This document shows, piece after piece, positions 1 through 6,994 of a DNA stretch of 9,778 bases. The translations under genes and the position numbers were made by a program. Under the pieces are notes generated by a model. The model saw nothing but the letters and a program-made list of their open reading frames with translations. It was not told the DNA's origin and made no database searches. Position 1 is the first letter of the stretch. Every line of letters begins with the position of its first letter. The DNA is from Bacteroidales bacterium (lineage in GTDB: Bacteria; Bacteroidota; Bacteroidia; Bacteroidales; GCA-2748055), in assembly GCA_029934875.1 (NCBI GenBank), contig JAOZLK010000119.1, positions 1 to 9,778 of the forward strand, written 5' to 3'.

Positions 1-72
1 TTTTATTTAGACATATTTAGAATGAGAAAATTTACGTGCTATAAATTAAAGGAAAAAGGCCCGGTTAAACAA

Positions 73-384
73 CTAATTTCCTCGTTTAAACTTTGATCGG
101 ATCACATCCCTGATCAGTATAACAATCTCCTTTCCAAGGAAAGCCAGCGAGCCGTAGAACAGGACCTCACCCGCAATGAATATACCCAGAATCAGTCCCC
201 CGATCTTTGAGGCCTTTAAACCCAGAATTCCACCAATGGCGCCACCTATCAAGGGTGAACCTACAATCAGAACATAACTCGACACCTGCACAATCAGCAT
301 GGCTTTTTTCCATGGAGTATTTACCAGGCTTTTTAGCCCTGCGGGCCTTGCCTCTTCAGGGGCTCGCTTAGAAGCATCAGTCAT
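73..384 (-). CDS. Small two-helix membrane protein, possibly of the transporter-suffix-domain type
   Basis: A 103-residue protein. A hydrophilic N-terminus (1-25, starting MTDASKRAPEEARPAG) is followed by two hydrophobic glycine-rich segments at about 28-55 and 60-83, then a basic tail (ending KFKRGN), so both ends are probably cytoplasmic. The pattern GEVLFYGSLAFLGKE at 72-86 resembles, from memory, the short proteins annotated 'transporter suffix domain'; that match is tentative and says nothing firm about function. The reading frame stays open to a GTG at 462, but I chose the ATG at 382-384: the upstream codons are AT-rich and hydrophobic in an irregular way, and the shorter form leaves a normal 92-bp divergent promoter region. 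The gene is divergent from the GH9 gene. Real gene likely, function unknown. Confidence 0.7.
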   Translation of the reverse strand: MTDASKRAPEEARPAGLKSLVNTPWKKAMLIVQVSSYVLIVGSPLIGGAIGGILGLKASKIGGLILGIFIAGEVLFYGSLAFLGKEIVILIRDVIRSKFKRGN

Positions 385-424
385 AAGTGTATAAACAGGA
401 TATTCGTAATACAGTTCAAAAATT

Positions 425-450
425 ATTAGTTTAGTCCGAGAAAAACTAAT
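425..450. promoter_or_regulatory. 8+8 bp dyad in the divergent promoter region (candidate operator)
   Basis: ATTAGTTT (425-432) and AAACTAAT (443-450) form a perfect 8-bp inverted repeat with a 10-nt spacer. It lies between the divergent starts at 384 and 477. On the minus strand the right arm runs into TAGTTTTT and a little further on AATTTTTG, both one mismatch from the Bacteroidota -7 box TAnnTTTG, so the dyad overlaps plausible promoter elements. A regulator site is an inference; AT-rich spacers can produce such repeats by chance. Confidence 0.3.
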
Positions 451-476
451 CCCGTTCCACACCTTGTACTCACGAT

Positions 477-2777
477 ATGAATAAAAGACATTTACTTCTC
501 AGCATTCTACTCAGTCTTCTTTTGAACCAGGTCTTTGCCACAAAACTAAAGGAGGTTCGGATTATCGATAAAGATTACCTGATGGTCAGCTTCAGCGATG
601 GCGAAGCAATCTTTCGCGATAATGCCACAGGTAGCAGTGCCTATACCGGTCACGATTACGCCCAGGGCGACGATTCCATGCTTTACTTTGGTGAGAAGCT
701 TAACGTGGAGCTGGCAGCCCTGACAGGCTCCTGGAAGATCAGTTCCAAAACAGACCCCAAATATGGTAAAAGAGGGCTTGAACCGGTGGCTGTTCACAGG
801 AAAAGCAAGGTCTGGCATACCACGGCAGACTGGCAATATGCCCTTGAACACACCATTTACCTGAAGCTTCCTCATTCCCTTACACAGGGCAACTCTTACT
901 CCCTGAAGGTAGATAAGAAGACAGAATCAGATTTGAAAAAAACCTCCTTCAGCTATGATAATTTTCAAAACCTCTCCGAAGCCATTCATGTAAACATGAT
1001 AGGCTATGTTCCAAACGGGCCTGTCAAGTCGGCCGACCTCTATCTATGGATGGGTGACGGTGGAGCCCGTGATTATTCGTCCTTTGAAGGTAACATGGTG
1101 TGGCTGCACAACCAGGACAATGGCGAAAAAATGGATGCCGGGGAGGTGATTTTCTGGAAAAGCAATGAGAGTAAGACTGAAGCCAGGGGACGCAACCTTA
1201 CGGGCTCGGATGTCTGGAACATCGATTTTTCTGAATTCAAAACACCCGGCAGGTACAGACTGGTGGTAGATGGTGTTGGCTGCAGCCAGGTCTTTGAGAT
1301 CAAGGAGAAACTCTTCTTCGAACCCTTCCAATATTCGGTACGCGGGTACTACTATATGCGTATAGGAGAGGACCGCATGGATATGGTACCTGTCCCGCGA
1401 CGACCCACCTTCATCCCTGGAAAAGATCCCGAAGGATTTACCATTTACCTAACAGATTTGCACCCCTTCCACCCGGCATGGAAAGAACACCGGGGCGATA
1501 CCTGGGACGAACCCCACTTCATTCCTGCCGAGAAGTCCATGTTCTGGAAACACCGCCTGCCCGGTAATCCGACCAATCCCTATGCAGTAGGAGGACATTC
1601 AGACGCGCTTGACTGGGACCGGCACCTGGCTCATGTGTCCAATATATACGATCTCTTGCTTCCCTATATTATTACGGGCGGTAAAATTAATGATGACAAC
1701 CTTCAGATAGCCGAGAGCGGAAACGGGATCCCGGACATCCTGGATGAAGCCAGGAATGAAGTGGACCTGTGGCTGAGTGTGAGAGAAGGAGAGGCATACG
1801 GGCATGGGCTTACCAACCCTACAAAGGAAAAAACCATTATGTTCCAGGCCGGAGCCACCACCATGGCCGCCTGGGCCAATGCCGCTAACTGTGCCATCAT
1901 GGCCGAAGCCTTCAGGATCTCCGGGCATCCCGACCTGGTGAAATACTATACCGGGGAAGCCATCAGGGCCTTTGAGTTTGCAGGAAAACAGGAGAAGCAG
2001 CAGCTGGATGACCGGCAGGATGTGGGTGATGGGGTCATGCGTGGAAAAGATTTCAGAATGATGGCTGCGGCCTATCTCTACAACCTTACCGGCGATACTA
2101 AATGGGAAGATATAATGGCCGGGGACAGCGAAATCGAGGACTCTGAGTCAATGGTTGAGAACCGTCAACAGTGGATCCAGACCTGGGCCACCGCCGCCTA
2201 CCTTTTTACGCCCCAGGAAAGGCACCACTCCGGTCTATATGAAAACATGAAAGCATCGCTCAGGAAACAAGCCATGGAAAACAATGTCAAACACATGGAA
2301 TTAAGGCCTTCCCGTCGCACTTCCAATGAAAACTACTGGCAAACGCCGCACAACCTTCAGCTGGTAATACTTGCCCATTCATGTTCCGACAACCTGGCTG
2401 ACAGGGAACTTTACGAAAAGGCAATGTTACTGGAGGTGGACTGGGGACTGGGACGCAATCCCACGAATACTGTGGAGATGACCGGACTGGGCGAGAGACA
2501 CATCATCAATTGTTACACAGCGGGTCGTAATGATGGAACGCCCGGCCTGCACCCCGGTCATACGCCTTACAACAACCTGGATGACTGGGGAGGAACAAAC
2601 AATGGCTCCCATCCGGAGTGGTTCACCGAAAGGGGCTACCCTGAGTGGGAAGCAGGATGGCCTCACCAGGAAGCCTTTTTCAACTCAAGGTATACTTGGG
2701 CCAACGGTGAATTTACGCCCAGGCAAACCATGAGAGGGAAGATGGCTCTCTATGGCTACCTCTACGGCATCTACTAA
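477..2777 (+). CDS. Secreted glycoside hydrolase family 9 enzyme (cellulase/endoglucanase-like)
   Basis: A 766-residue exported enzyme, probably an inverting beta-glycanase. A signal peptide (1-21, cut after VFA) is followed by a poorly typed, probably beta-sandwich region (about 22-165), an Ig-like CelD_N domain (about 169-277, opening with HVNMIGYVPNGP) and a GH9 (alpha/alpha)6 catalytic domain (about 280-766). The usual GH9 DAGD motif appears here as SDALDWD with Asp376 and Asp379, which would supply the catalytic base. The C-terminal signature GLGRNP (657-662) then GLGERH (670-675) matches the family's GxNP...GxGxR region. Glu745 in WANGEFTP is the candidate catalytic acid, where GH9 usually has NE. 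Family 9 enzymes mostly cut beta-1,4-glucans, but some are exo-glucosaminidases or act on other beta-glycans, so the substrate is open. No SusC/SusD pair or other glycosidase is nearby. No Shine-Dalgarno sequence precedes the ATG, as is usual in Bacteroidota. Confidence 0.92.
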   Translation: MNKRHLLLSILLSLLLNQVFATKLKEVRIIDKDYLMVSFSDGEAIFRDNATGSSAYTGHDYAQGDDSMLYFGEKLNVELAALTGSWKISSKTDPKYGKRGLEPVAVHRKSKVWHTTADWQYALEHTIYLKLPHSLTQGNSYSLKVDKKTESDLKKTSFSYDNFQNLSEAIHVNMIGYVPNGPVKSADLYLWMGDGGARDYSSFEGNMVWLHNQDNGEKMDAGEVIFWKSNESKTEARGRNLTGSDVWNIDFSEFKTPGRYRLVVDGVGCSQVFEIKEKLFFEPFQYSVRGYYYMRIGEDRMDMVPVPRRPTFIPGKDPEGFTIYLTDLHPFHPAWKEHRGDTWDEPHFIPAEKSMFWKHRLPGNPTNPYAVGGHSDALDWDRHLAHVSNIYDLLLPYIITGGKINDDNLQIAESGNGIPDILDEARNEVDLWLSVREGEAYGHGLTNPTKEKTIMFQAGATTMAAWANAANCAIMAEAFRISGHPDLVKYYTGEAIRAFEFAGKQEKQQLDDRQDVGDGVMRGKDFRMMAAAYLYNLTGDTKWEDIMAGDSEIEDSESMVENRQQWIQTWATAAYLFTPQERHHSGLYENMKASLRKQAMENNVKHMELRPSRRTSNENYWQTPHNLQLVILAHSCSDNLADRELYEKAMLLEVDWGLGRNPTNTVEMTGLGERHIINCYTAGRNDGTPGLHPGHTPYNNLDDWGGTNNGSHPEWFTERGYPEWEAGWPHQEAFFNSRYTWANGEFTPRQTMRGKMALYGYLYGIY

Positions 2778-2801
2778 AGGTGGCTACATGCTCAATTTTG
2801 C

Positions 2802-2809
2802 TATCTTTG
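2802..2809 (+). promoter_or_regulatory. Bacteroidota -7 promoter box TATCTTTG abutting the next start codon
   Basis: TATCTTTG is a perfect match to the TAnnTTTG -7 element of the Bacteroidota primary sigma factor. It ends only 4 nt before the ATG at 2814. A start site a few bases downstream of the box would fall at or next to the ATG, giving a leaderless or nearly leaderless mRNA. No TTTG -33 element is visible at the expected distance (around 2777-2783). It suggests that the ChaN-like gene has its own promoter rather than depending on read-through from the GH9 gene, whose stop is 36 bp upstream. Confidence 0.5.
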
Positions 2810-2813
2810 CCCC

Positions 2814-3869
2814 ATGAAAAAACAGCTTCTTATATTACTGGCCGCTGCCTTTGCTCTCCTGAGTTTCACTTCCGATAAGCCAGCCTACCTGCTTTACGAC
2901 TCGGATGGGAAAAAGGTGAAATACAGCAAAATGCTGAAGGCCCTGGAGGAGGCAGACATCATCTTCTTTGGTGAACTGCACACCGATCCCATAGCCCACT
3001 GGATGCAACTGGAAATCACCAAAGAGCTGTTTTCCGCGAAGCTTGATGCCCTGGTTCTGGGTGCCGAAATGTTTGAAGCTGACAATCAGCTAATCCTGAA
3101 CGAATACCTGGACGGTCTATACCCGGCCTCCAAATATGAAGCTGAAATGCGCCTCTGGAACAACTACGAAACCGACTATAAACCAGTGGTTGAATTTGCA
3201 AAAACGCACCAGATCCCCTTCATAGCCACCAATATACCCCGTCGCTATGCATCCATGGTCCATAAAGGAGGCTTCGAAGCCCTTGACAAGCTCTCTCCTG
3301 AAGCTAAGATTTACATTGCCCCCCTGCCCATTCTGTACGATCCGGAAGTAAAATGTTACAAGGATATGCTGGACATGGAAGCACCACCCTCGAAGGAAGC
3401 TCCAGCCATGAAAGAAGCTCCGGCCATTGATGAGGCTCCGGCCATCGAAGAGGCTCCGGCCATTGAAGAGGCTCCGGAAGAAATGCCCGCAGCGCCAAAA
3501 GCAATGGCCTCAGAGACGAAAGACATGCCCGCAGAGCCCAAAGAAATGTCCGCATCTCACGGCAAGTCTATACCTGCTTTCAATATGGAAAATCTCCCAA
3601 AGGCACAGGCAGCAAAGGACGCCACCATGGCACACTTCATCATGGAGAGCTGGTCGGAAGGAAAATGCATGTTTCATTTCAACGGTTCCTACCATTCAAA
3701 CAATCACGAGGGCATTGTATGGCACCTGAAGAAGCAGAATGCGGACCTGAAGATTGTCACCATAAACACAGTGCTGCAAAAGGAGATTGATTCACTTTCC
3801 GATGAAAATCTAAACAGTGCCGACTACATTATCTGCGTACCAGAAAGTATGACCCGGACCGGCAGATAG
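2814..3869 (+). CDS. Exported ChaN/Tiki-family protein (Cofac_haem_bdg-like) with a repeat insert
   Basis: A 351-residue protein with a signal peptide (about 1-20, no lipobox cysteine), so probably periplasmic. It carries the ChaN/Tiki pattern in order: FFGELH (Gly53, Glu54, His56), GAEMFE with Glu85, the ATNIPRR turn (Asn140), KAQAAKDATMAH (Gln265, Asp269, Met272, Ala273) and FNGSYH...EG (Gly291, His294, Gly300). ChaN proteins bind haem and are linked to iron uptake; the wider Tiki group includes putative metalloproteases using the GExH and conserved Glu/His residues. Which role applies here cannot be told from sequence. Between the third and fourth blocks lies an acidic Pro/Ala/Met-rich insert (about 189-252) encoded by tandem repeats; members without it would be near 290 residues. 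The ATG at 2814 is supported by the promoter box just before it. Haem binding is inferred from family only. Confidence 0.85.
   Translation: MKKQLLILLAAAFALLSFTSDKPAYLLYDSDGKKVKYSKMLKALEEADIIFFGELHTDPIAHWMQLEITKELFSAKLDALVLGAEMFEADNQLILNEYLDGLYPASKYEAEMRLWNNYETDYKPVVEFAKTHQIPFIATNIPRRYASMVHKGGFEALDKLSPEAKIYIAPLPILYDPEVKCYKDMLDMEAPPSKEAPAMKEAPAIDEAPAIEEAPAIEEAPEEMPAAPKAMASETKDMPAEPKEMSASHGKSIPAFNMENLPKAQAAKDATMAHFIMESWSEGKCMFHFNGSYHSNNHEGIVWHLKKQNADLKIVTINTVLQKEIDSLSDENLNSADYIICVPESMTRTGR
3378..3482 (+). repeat. In-frame 18-nt tandem repeat (six-residue unit, EAPAIE type)
   Basis: Five full 18-nt units (3378-3395, 3396-3413, 3414-3431, 3432-3449, 3450-3467) plus a partial sixth encode EAPPSK, EAPAMK, EAPAID, EAPAIE, EAPAIE and EAPEE. 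The last units are nearly identical at DNA level (GAGGCTCCGGCCAT followed by T or C), the first is the most diverged. This suggests recent expansion at the 3' side. It lies inside the ChaN-like gene and keeps the frame. Confidence 0.9.
3483..3566 (+). repeat. In-frame 21-nt degenerate repeat (seven-residue, Met-first unit)
   Basis: Directly after the 18-nt repeat the period changes to 21 nt: MPAAPKA (3483-3503), MASETKD (3504-3524), MPAEPKE (3525-3545) and MSASHGK (3546-3566). Units 1 and 3 are most alike (ATGCCCGCAG, then a CC[A/C]AAAG core). The result is a methionine every seven residues in a Pro/Ala/Glu/Lys setting, consistent with an extended linker rather than a folded domain. Confidence 0.75.
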
Positions 3870-3880
3870 ACAGGGGGTCA

Positions 3881-4405
3881 CTATTCCACCAGATTCCTGT
3901 CGCGACGGAATATTTTCAAGATCCGCTCATCATTGCGGAGGTCGGGGATCACTGAGCCCTCAAACTGGTCGGGATAACCCAACTTCACATACATTCGCAA
4001 GGTGAAATGCCAGAAAACAGGATCAATCACAATCCACTGGACACTGGCTGAAGAATAGGAAGGCACAAAATATGCGGTATAAACCACCTCCTCATTTGCA
4101 GTGACTGCAAAAGCAATTCCACCCACCGAGTGCTCCATGCCCTCTAAGGTTTCCCTGGCCTCATCTGTCACTTTGAAAAAGTACTCATTTGCGTTGTATG
4201 ACTTCAGATCCGAATAGACCAGCAGGGGATCCCCTGCCAGTATTACAGAGCCCGGATCAATTTCGGCAGTCTCATTCAGGGTTTCATAGGAATCCAGGAG
4301 ATAAAATTCCACTTCACCCGGAATATCCTCCCCGTCTTTTTCACAGGATGCGAATAGGCAGAAAAAGAAGAGCGTTACAACAAGCGATTGTACATGGAAC
4401 TTCAT
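3881..4405 (-). CDS. Small lipoprotein of unknown function
   Basis: A 174-residue protein. Residues 1-20 form a lipoprotein signal (hydrophobic VVTLFFFCLFAS) ending at Cys21, and CEKDGED after the cut places Lys and acidic residues where Bacteroidota surface-lipoprotein export signals lie, so it may reach the cell surface (inference). The mature part has distinctive blocks: MEHSVGGIAFAV (90-101), YFVPSYSSASVQW (112-124) and DLRNDERILKIFRRD (155-169). These look like a conserved small family I cannot name. The frame is open to a TTG at 4468, but I chose the ATG at 4403-4405 because it gives a normal lipoprotein signal. It lies 110 bp downstream of the TonB-dependent receptor on the same strand, perhaps co-transcribed, and converges with the ChaN-like gene across an 11-bp gap. 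Confidence 0.8.
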   Translation of the reverse strand: MKFHVQSLVVTLFFFCLFASCEKDGEDIPGEVEFYLLDSYETLNETAEIDPGSVILAGDPLLVYSDLKSYNANEYFFKVTDEARETLEGMEHSVGGIAFAVTANEEVVYTAYFVPSYSSASVQWIVIDPVFWHFTLRMYVKLGYPDQFEGSVIPDLRNDERILKIFRRDRNLVE

Positions 4406-4515
4406 GGAACTGAGCTTTGTGAAATTTGCAGAGTTGAATCTACATAATTTCTGAAACTTTTTGCTCAAAGCCCCGAATCAAATAGGAAAAAGGGCCAGAT
4501 CCTGATCATGCTGAC

Positions 4516-6969
4516 TTAAAATCCGCCGCCAGACATCTCACCGCTGTCCCGGCTTCTTCTTTTCCTCGATTTAAAATCGCCTTGCCCGAAGTTGTGCGAA
4601 TAACCCAGGAAGATGCTTCGCGATTCCCAGTTGAAGTTACCATAGGAGGGAATAAAATTCGTCGATTCAAACTGAAATCTCATGCTGTTAAAAATGTCTT
4701 TCAGGCTCAGGGTAATGGTTCCCTTTTCATTAAAGACCTTGTAACTGGCACCGGTACTGAGCATCCACATGGGCTTAAACTCATACTGAATCATCTGGCG
4801 CTTGCCACGATACATGCCGAAGACCTGGAAACTCAGCTTATCTGTAAGCTTGAAAGTGTTGTTAAGACGCACATTATTCGTAAAGTTTTCTATTTCCAAA
4901 TATTCCCCAAAGGCATAACCGGCGATAAGCTGGTAATAGGAATCAAAGCTGGCATTGAAGCTCCACCATTTTGTGGGGCGGTACATACCCGACATTTCAA
5001 ATCCATAGCGATCTTCACCTTCAGCGTTGGTAAATGAAATCAGCATTCTGTTAGAATCCAGGGGATCAGTCTCCACATAACGCATGATATTATCGTTGAT
5101 GTGCCTGTAAAACACACCGGCCGAAACAGAACCTTTCTTGAGGCCTCTTGTGTAGTTGAATTCATAGGAATCTGTAAACTGGGGAGTTAGTTCGGGATTC
5201 CCAACGAAAACCGTGAGTGGTGAAGAAAAACCGCTTCGTATGGGGTTTACCTGGGAGATGGAAGGGCGATCAACCCTGCGGCTGTATGAAACCTGAAACT
5301 GGTTCTTCTCATTGAGCGCATAGGTGAAAAAGGCTGAGGGATAGGCCGTGAATATATGATCATTGTAAGTGTCAGATGTTTCAGTCTGGGTAAAATTAGC
5401 ATTCACATCATACTGCTCAAGCCTGACACCCACTTGCATGGAGAGTTTTCCAAACTGCTGGGCGTAATTGGTGTAGGCCGACAAAATGGAGCGCTCGTAA
5501 TCAAAAGTGCTGTTACCAATGGGCTCGGTTTCATACCAGCCATTTCCATCGGGTATCTTATTGTTATCCTCGTCGTAAACAAACTGGTGCCTGTTGGTAT
5601 TGTACAGATTGTCAACACTTCTGAAGCGACCCTCCAGTCCCAGTTCCAATTTAGCATTCTCGCTAAGGGGATTTGTATAATCCAGATTCAATATTGTACT
5701 GCTTACATCATCCCTTGCATCATCCACATAATTTGAAGTATAATCTATGGGATTCAAAGGCTGTTGGTAGACACCCGCATCCTCCTTATTGGTCATAGAA
5801 TGGGAAGCTTCAAACTCAATATTATGACCCTCCTTTTTGAAATTCCGCACATAATTCAGGTTGTACGAGCCTGTATAATTTTCATTTTCCCTCTCCTGGA
5901 TATTCTCACTGTCCAGTACATCTTCAAAATAGATATCGGTGTTTTTAGTCTCCAGGCCATGGTATATGTTCTGGGTGGTGTACAGCGAAATTGTATTGAA
6001 CTTATTAATATAAAAATCAGCCCCGGCCTTAATAAGGTGAGAGCTATTATCACCTACGTTATATATATGCTGATGAGACATATTATCAAGCCGGTAAATA
6101 TCTCCTCCTCCGTCGCTTTTTCCGGTATTTGCACCGTAGTTGGCAAAAAGATTAACCTTTCCCTTTCTGTAATTCAAATCTGCAGATCCATTGTATTTCA
6201 GATTTCTTCCATAAGTGACACCACCGTTCACACTTCCATTAAACCCAAGTGCAGAATTCTTATACAATATAATATTGATGATCCCGCTCATGCCCTCCGG
6301 ATTGTACTTGGCCGAGGGATTGGTAATGAGTTCAATGCTCTTGATGGACGAGGAAGGAATTTGCTTCAGCAACTGGGCAGCACTCACATTGGTGGGCCTG
6401 CCATCCACCAGAATTTTCACATTCTCATTGCCACGCAGGCTGATGGCTCCGCTTTGTTGATCCACGCTTACCGACTGTACATTATTCAAAAGTTCGGAGG
6501 CAGTAGTACCCGTGGCGGTCAGATCTTTCCCCACATTAATCACTTTGCGGTCGATCTTCTGGGTGACCGAGGAAAGTTCTCCACGAACCACCACCTCTTC
6601 AAGTTGCTGTGTGCTTTCACTCAGTGAAATAGTGCTTAAATCGTGCGTGGCATTATCCCGGGACACATCAATCTCCTGGGTCATTTTCTCGTAGCCAATA
6701 AACTGAATCTCCACCTTGCTGTTTCCCTCGGGAATGGACTTAATCTGAAATTCTCCCTTATCATCGGTAATTCCTCCGGCAAGTATTGAGTCGTTGCTGC
6801 TGCGGACAACAACGTTTGCATAGGGAATGGGCTCCTTAGACAGCGCATCAATCACACTTCCTGTAATGGATCCGTAGGCCGGGGGATTATCGTCAATCGC
6901 CCGCACTTCAATGGTCAGCACGGCAAGAATAAGAAATATATATGCTACTTTTTTATTGATTTCAAACAT
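4516..6969 (-). CDS. TonB-dependent receptor, outer membrane beta-barrel family 3
   Basis: An 817-residue outer-membrane protein. A signal peptide (1-24, cut after VRA) precedes a carboxypeptidase-regulatory-like beta-sandwich (about 34-103, with GSVIDALSKEPIPYANV and DDKGEF), then LEEVVV (123-128), where a TonB-box-like segment is expected, and a plug domain. Plug landmarks are SLRGNENVKILVDGRP (177-192) and IELITNPSAKYNPEG (212-226) followed by SGIINII. The rest (about 240-817) is a barrel with alternating aromatic strands and YSRRVDRPS-type motifs. The tail is basic and glycine-rich and ends in Phe (GEMSGGGF), common in this family. Such receptors import ligands using TonB energy; the substrate is not readable here. 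It is not a classical SusC, and no SusD lies beside it. The frame extends to a TTG at 6996, but the ATG at 6967-6969 gives a clean signal peptide. Confidence 0.93.
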   Translation of the reverse strand: MFEINKKVAYIFLILAVLTIEVRAIDDNPPAYGSITGSVIDALSKEPIPYANVVVRSSNDSILAGGITDDKGEFQIKSIPEGNSKVEIQFIGYEKMTQEIDVSRDNATHDLSTISLSESTQQLEEVVVRGELSSVTQKIDRKVINVGKDLTATGTTASELLNNVQSVSVDQQSGAISLRGNENVKILVDGRPTNVSAAQLLKQIPSSSIKSIELITNPSAKYNPEGMSGIINIILYKNSALGFNGSVNGGVTYGRNLKYNGSADLNYRKGKVNLFANYGANTGKSDGGGDIYRLDNMSHQHIYNVGDNSSHLIKAGADFYINKFNTISLYTTQNIYHGLETKNTDIYFEDVLDSENIQERENENYTGSYNLNYVRNFKKEGHNIEFEASHSMTNKEDAGVYQQPLNPIDYTSNYVDDARDDVSSTILNLDYTNPLSENAKLELGLEGRFRSVDNLYNTNRHQFVYDEDNNKIPDGNGWYETEPIGNSTFDYERSILSAYTNYAQQFGKLSMQVGVRLEQYDVNANFTQTETSDTYNDHIFTAYPSAFFTYALNEKNQFQVSYSRRVDRPSISQVNPIRSGFSSPLTVFVGNPELTPQFTDSYEFNYTRGLKKGSVSAGVFYRHINDNIMRYVETDPLDSNRMLISFTNAEGEDRYGFEMSGMYRPTKWWSFNASFDSYYQLIAGYAFGEYLEIENFTNNVRLNNTFKLTDKLSFQVFGMYRGKRQMIQYEFKPMWMLSTGASYKVFNEKGTITLSLKDIFNSMRFQFESTNFIPSYGNFNWESRSIFLGYSHNFGQGDFKSRKRRSRDSGEMSGGGF

Positions 6970-6994
6970 TAAGCCAGGGATTAGAACAAGCAAC

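Noticed and set aside
385..462. GTG start at 462 for the small membrane protein
   Set aside because: The extra 26 residues come from AT-rich spacer containing the dyad, and the form starting with ATG at 384 leaves a proper divergent promoter region.
2530..2733. 67-codon plus-strand open frame inside the GH9 gene
   Set aside because: Alternate-frame shadow over the conserved GH9 C-terminal motifs.
3304..3555. Repetitive antisense open frames (MAGASS-like and PEPLRW-like repeats)
   Set aside because: They are the complementary readings of the tandem repeat in the ChaN-like gene, which itself carries conserved motifs on both sides.
3378..3566. CRISPR-like or intergenic repeat array
   Set aside because: Units are 18 and 21 nt, directly abutting without spacers, in frame and inside a coding gene.
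4582..5037. 151-codon plus-strand open frame
   Set aside because: Antisense shadow of the receptor's barrel region; no signal or motif of its own.
5764..6627. 287-codon plus-strand open frame opposite the TonB-dependent receptor
   Set aside because: It lies entirely antisense to a receptor gene with clear family motifs. Its translation is Ile/His-rich with no domain pattern, as expected from the complement of that coding sequence.
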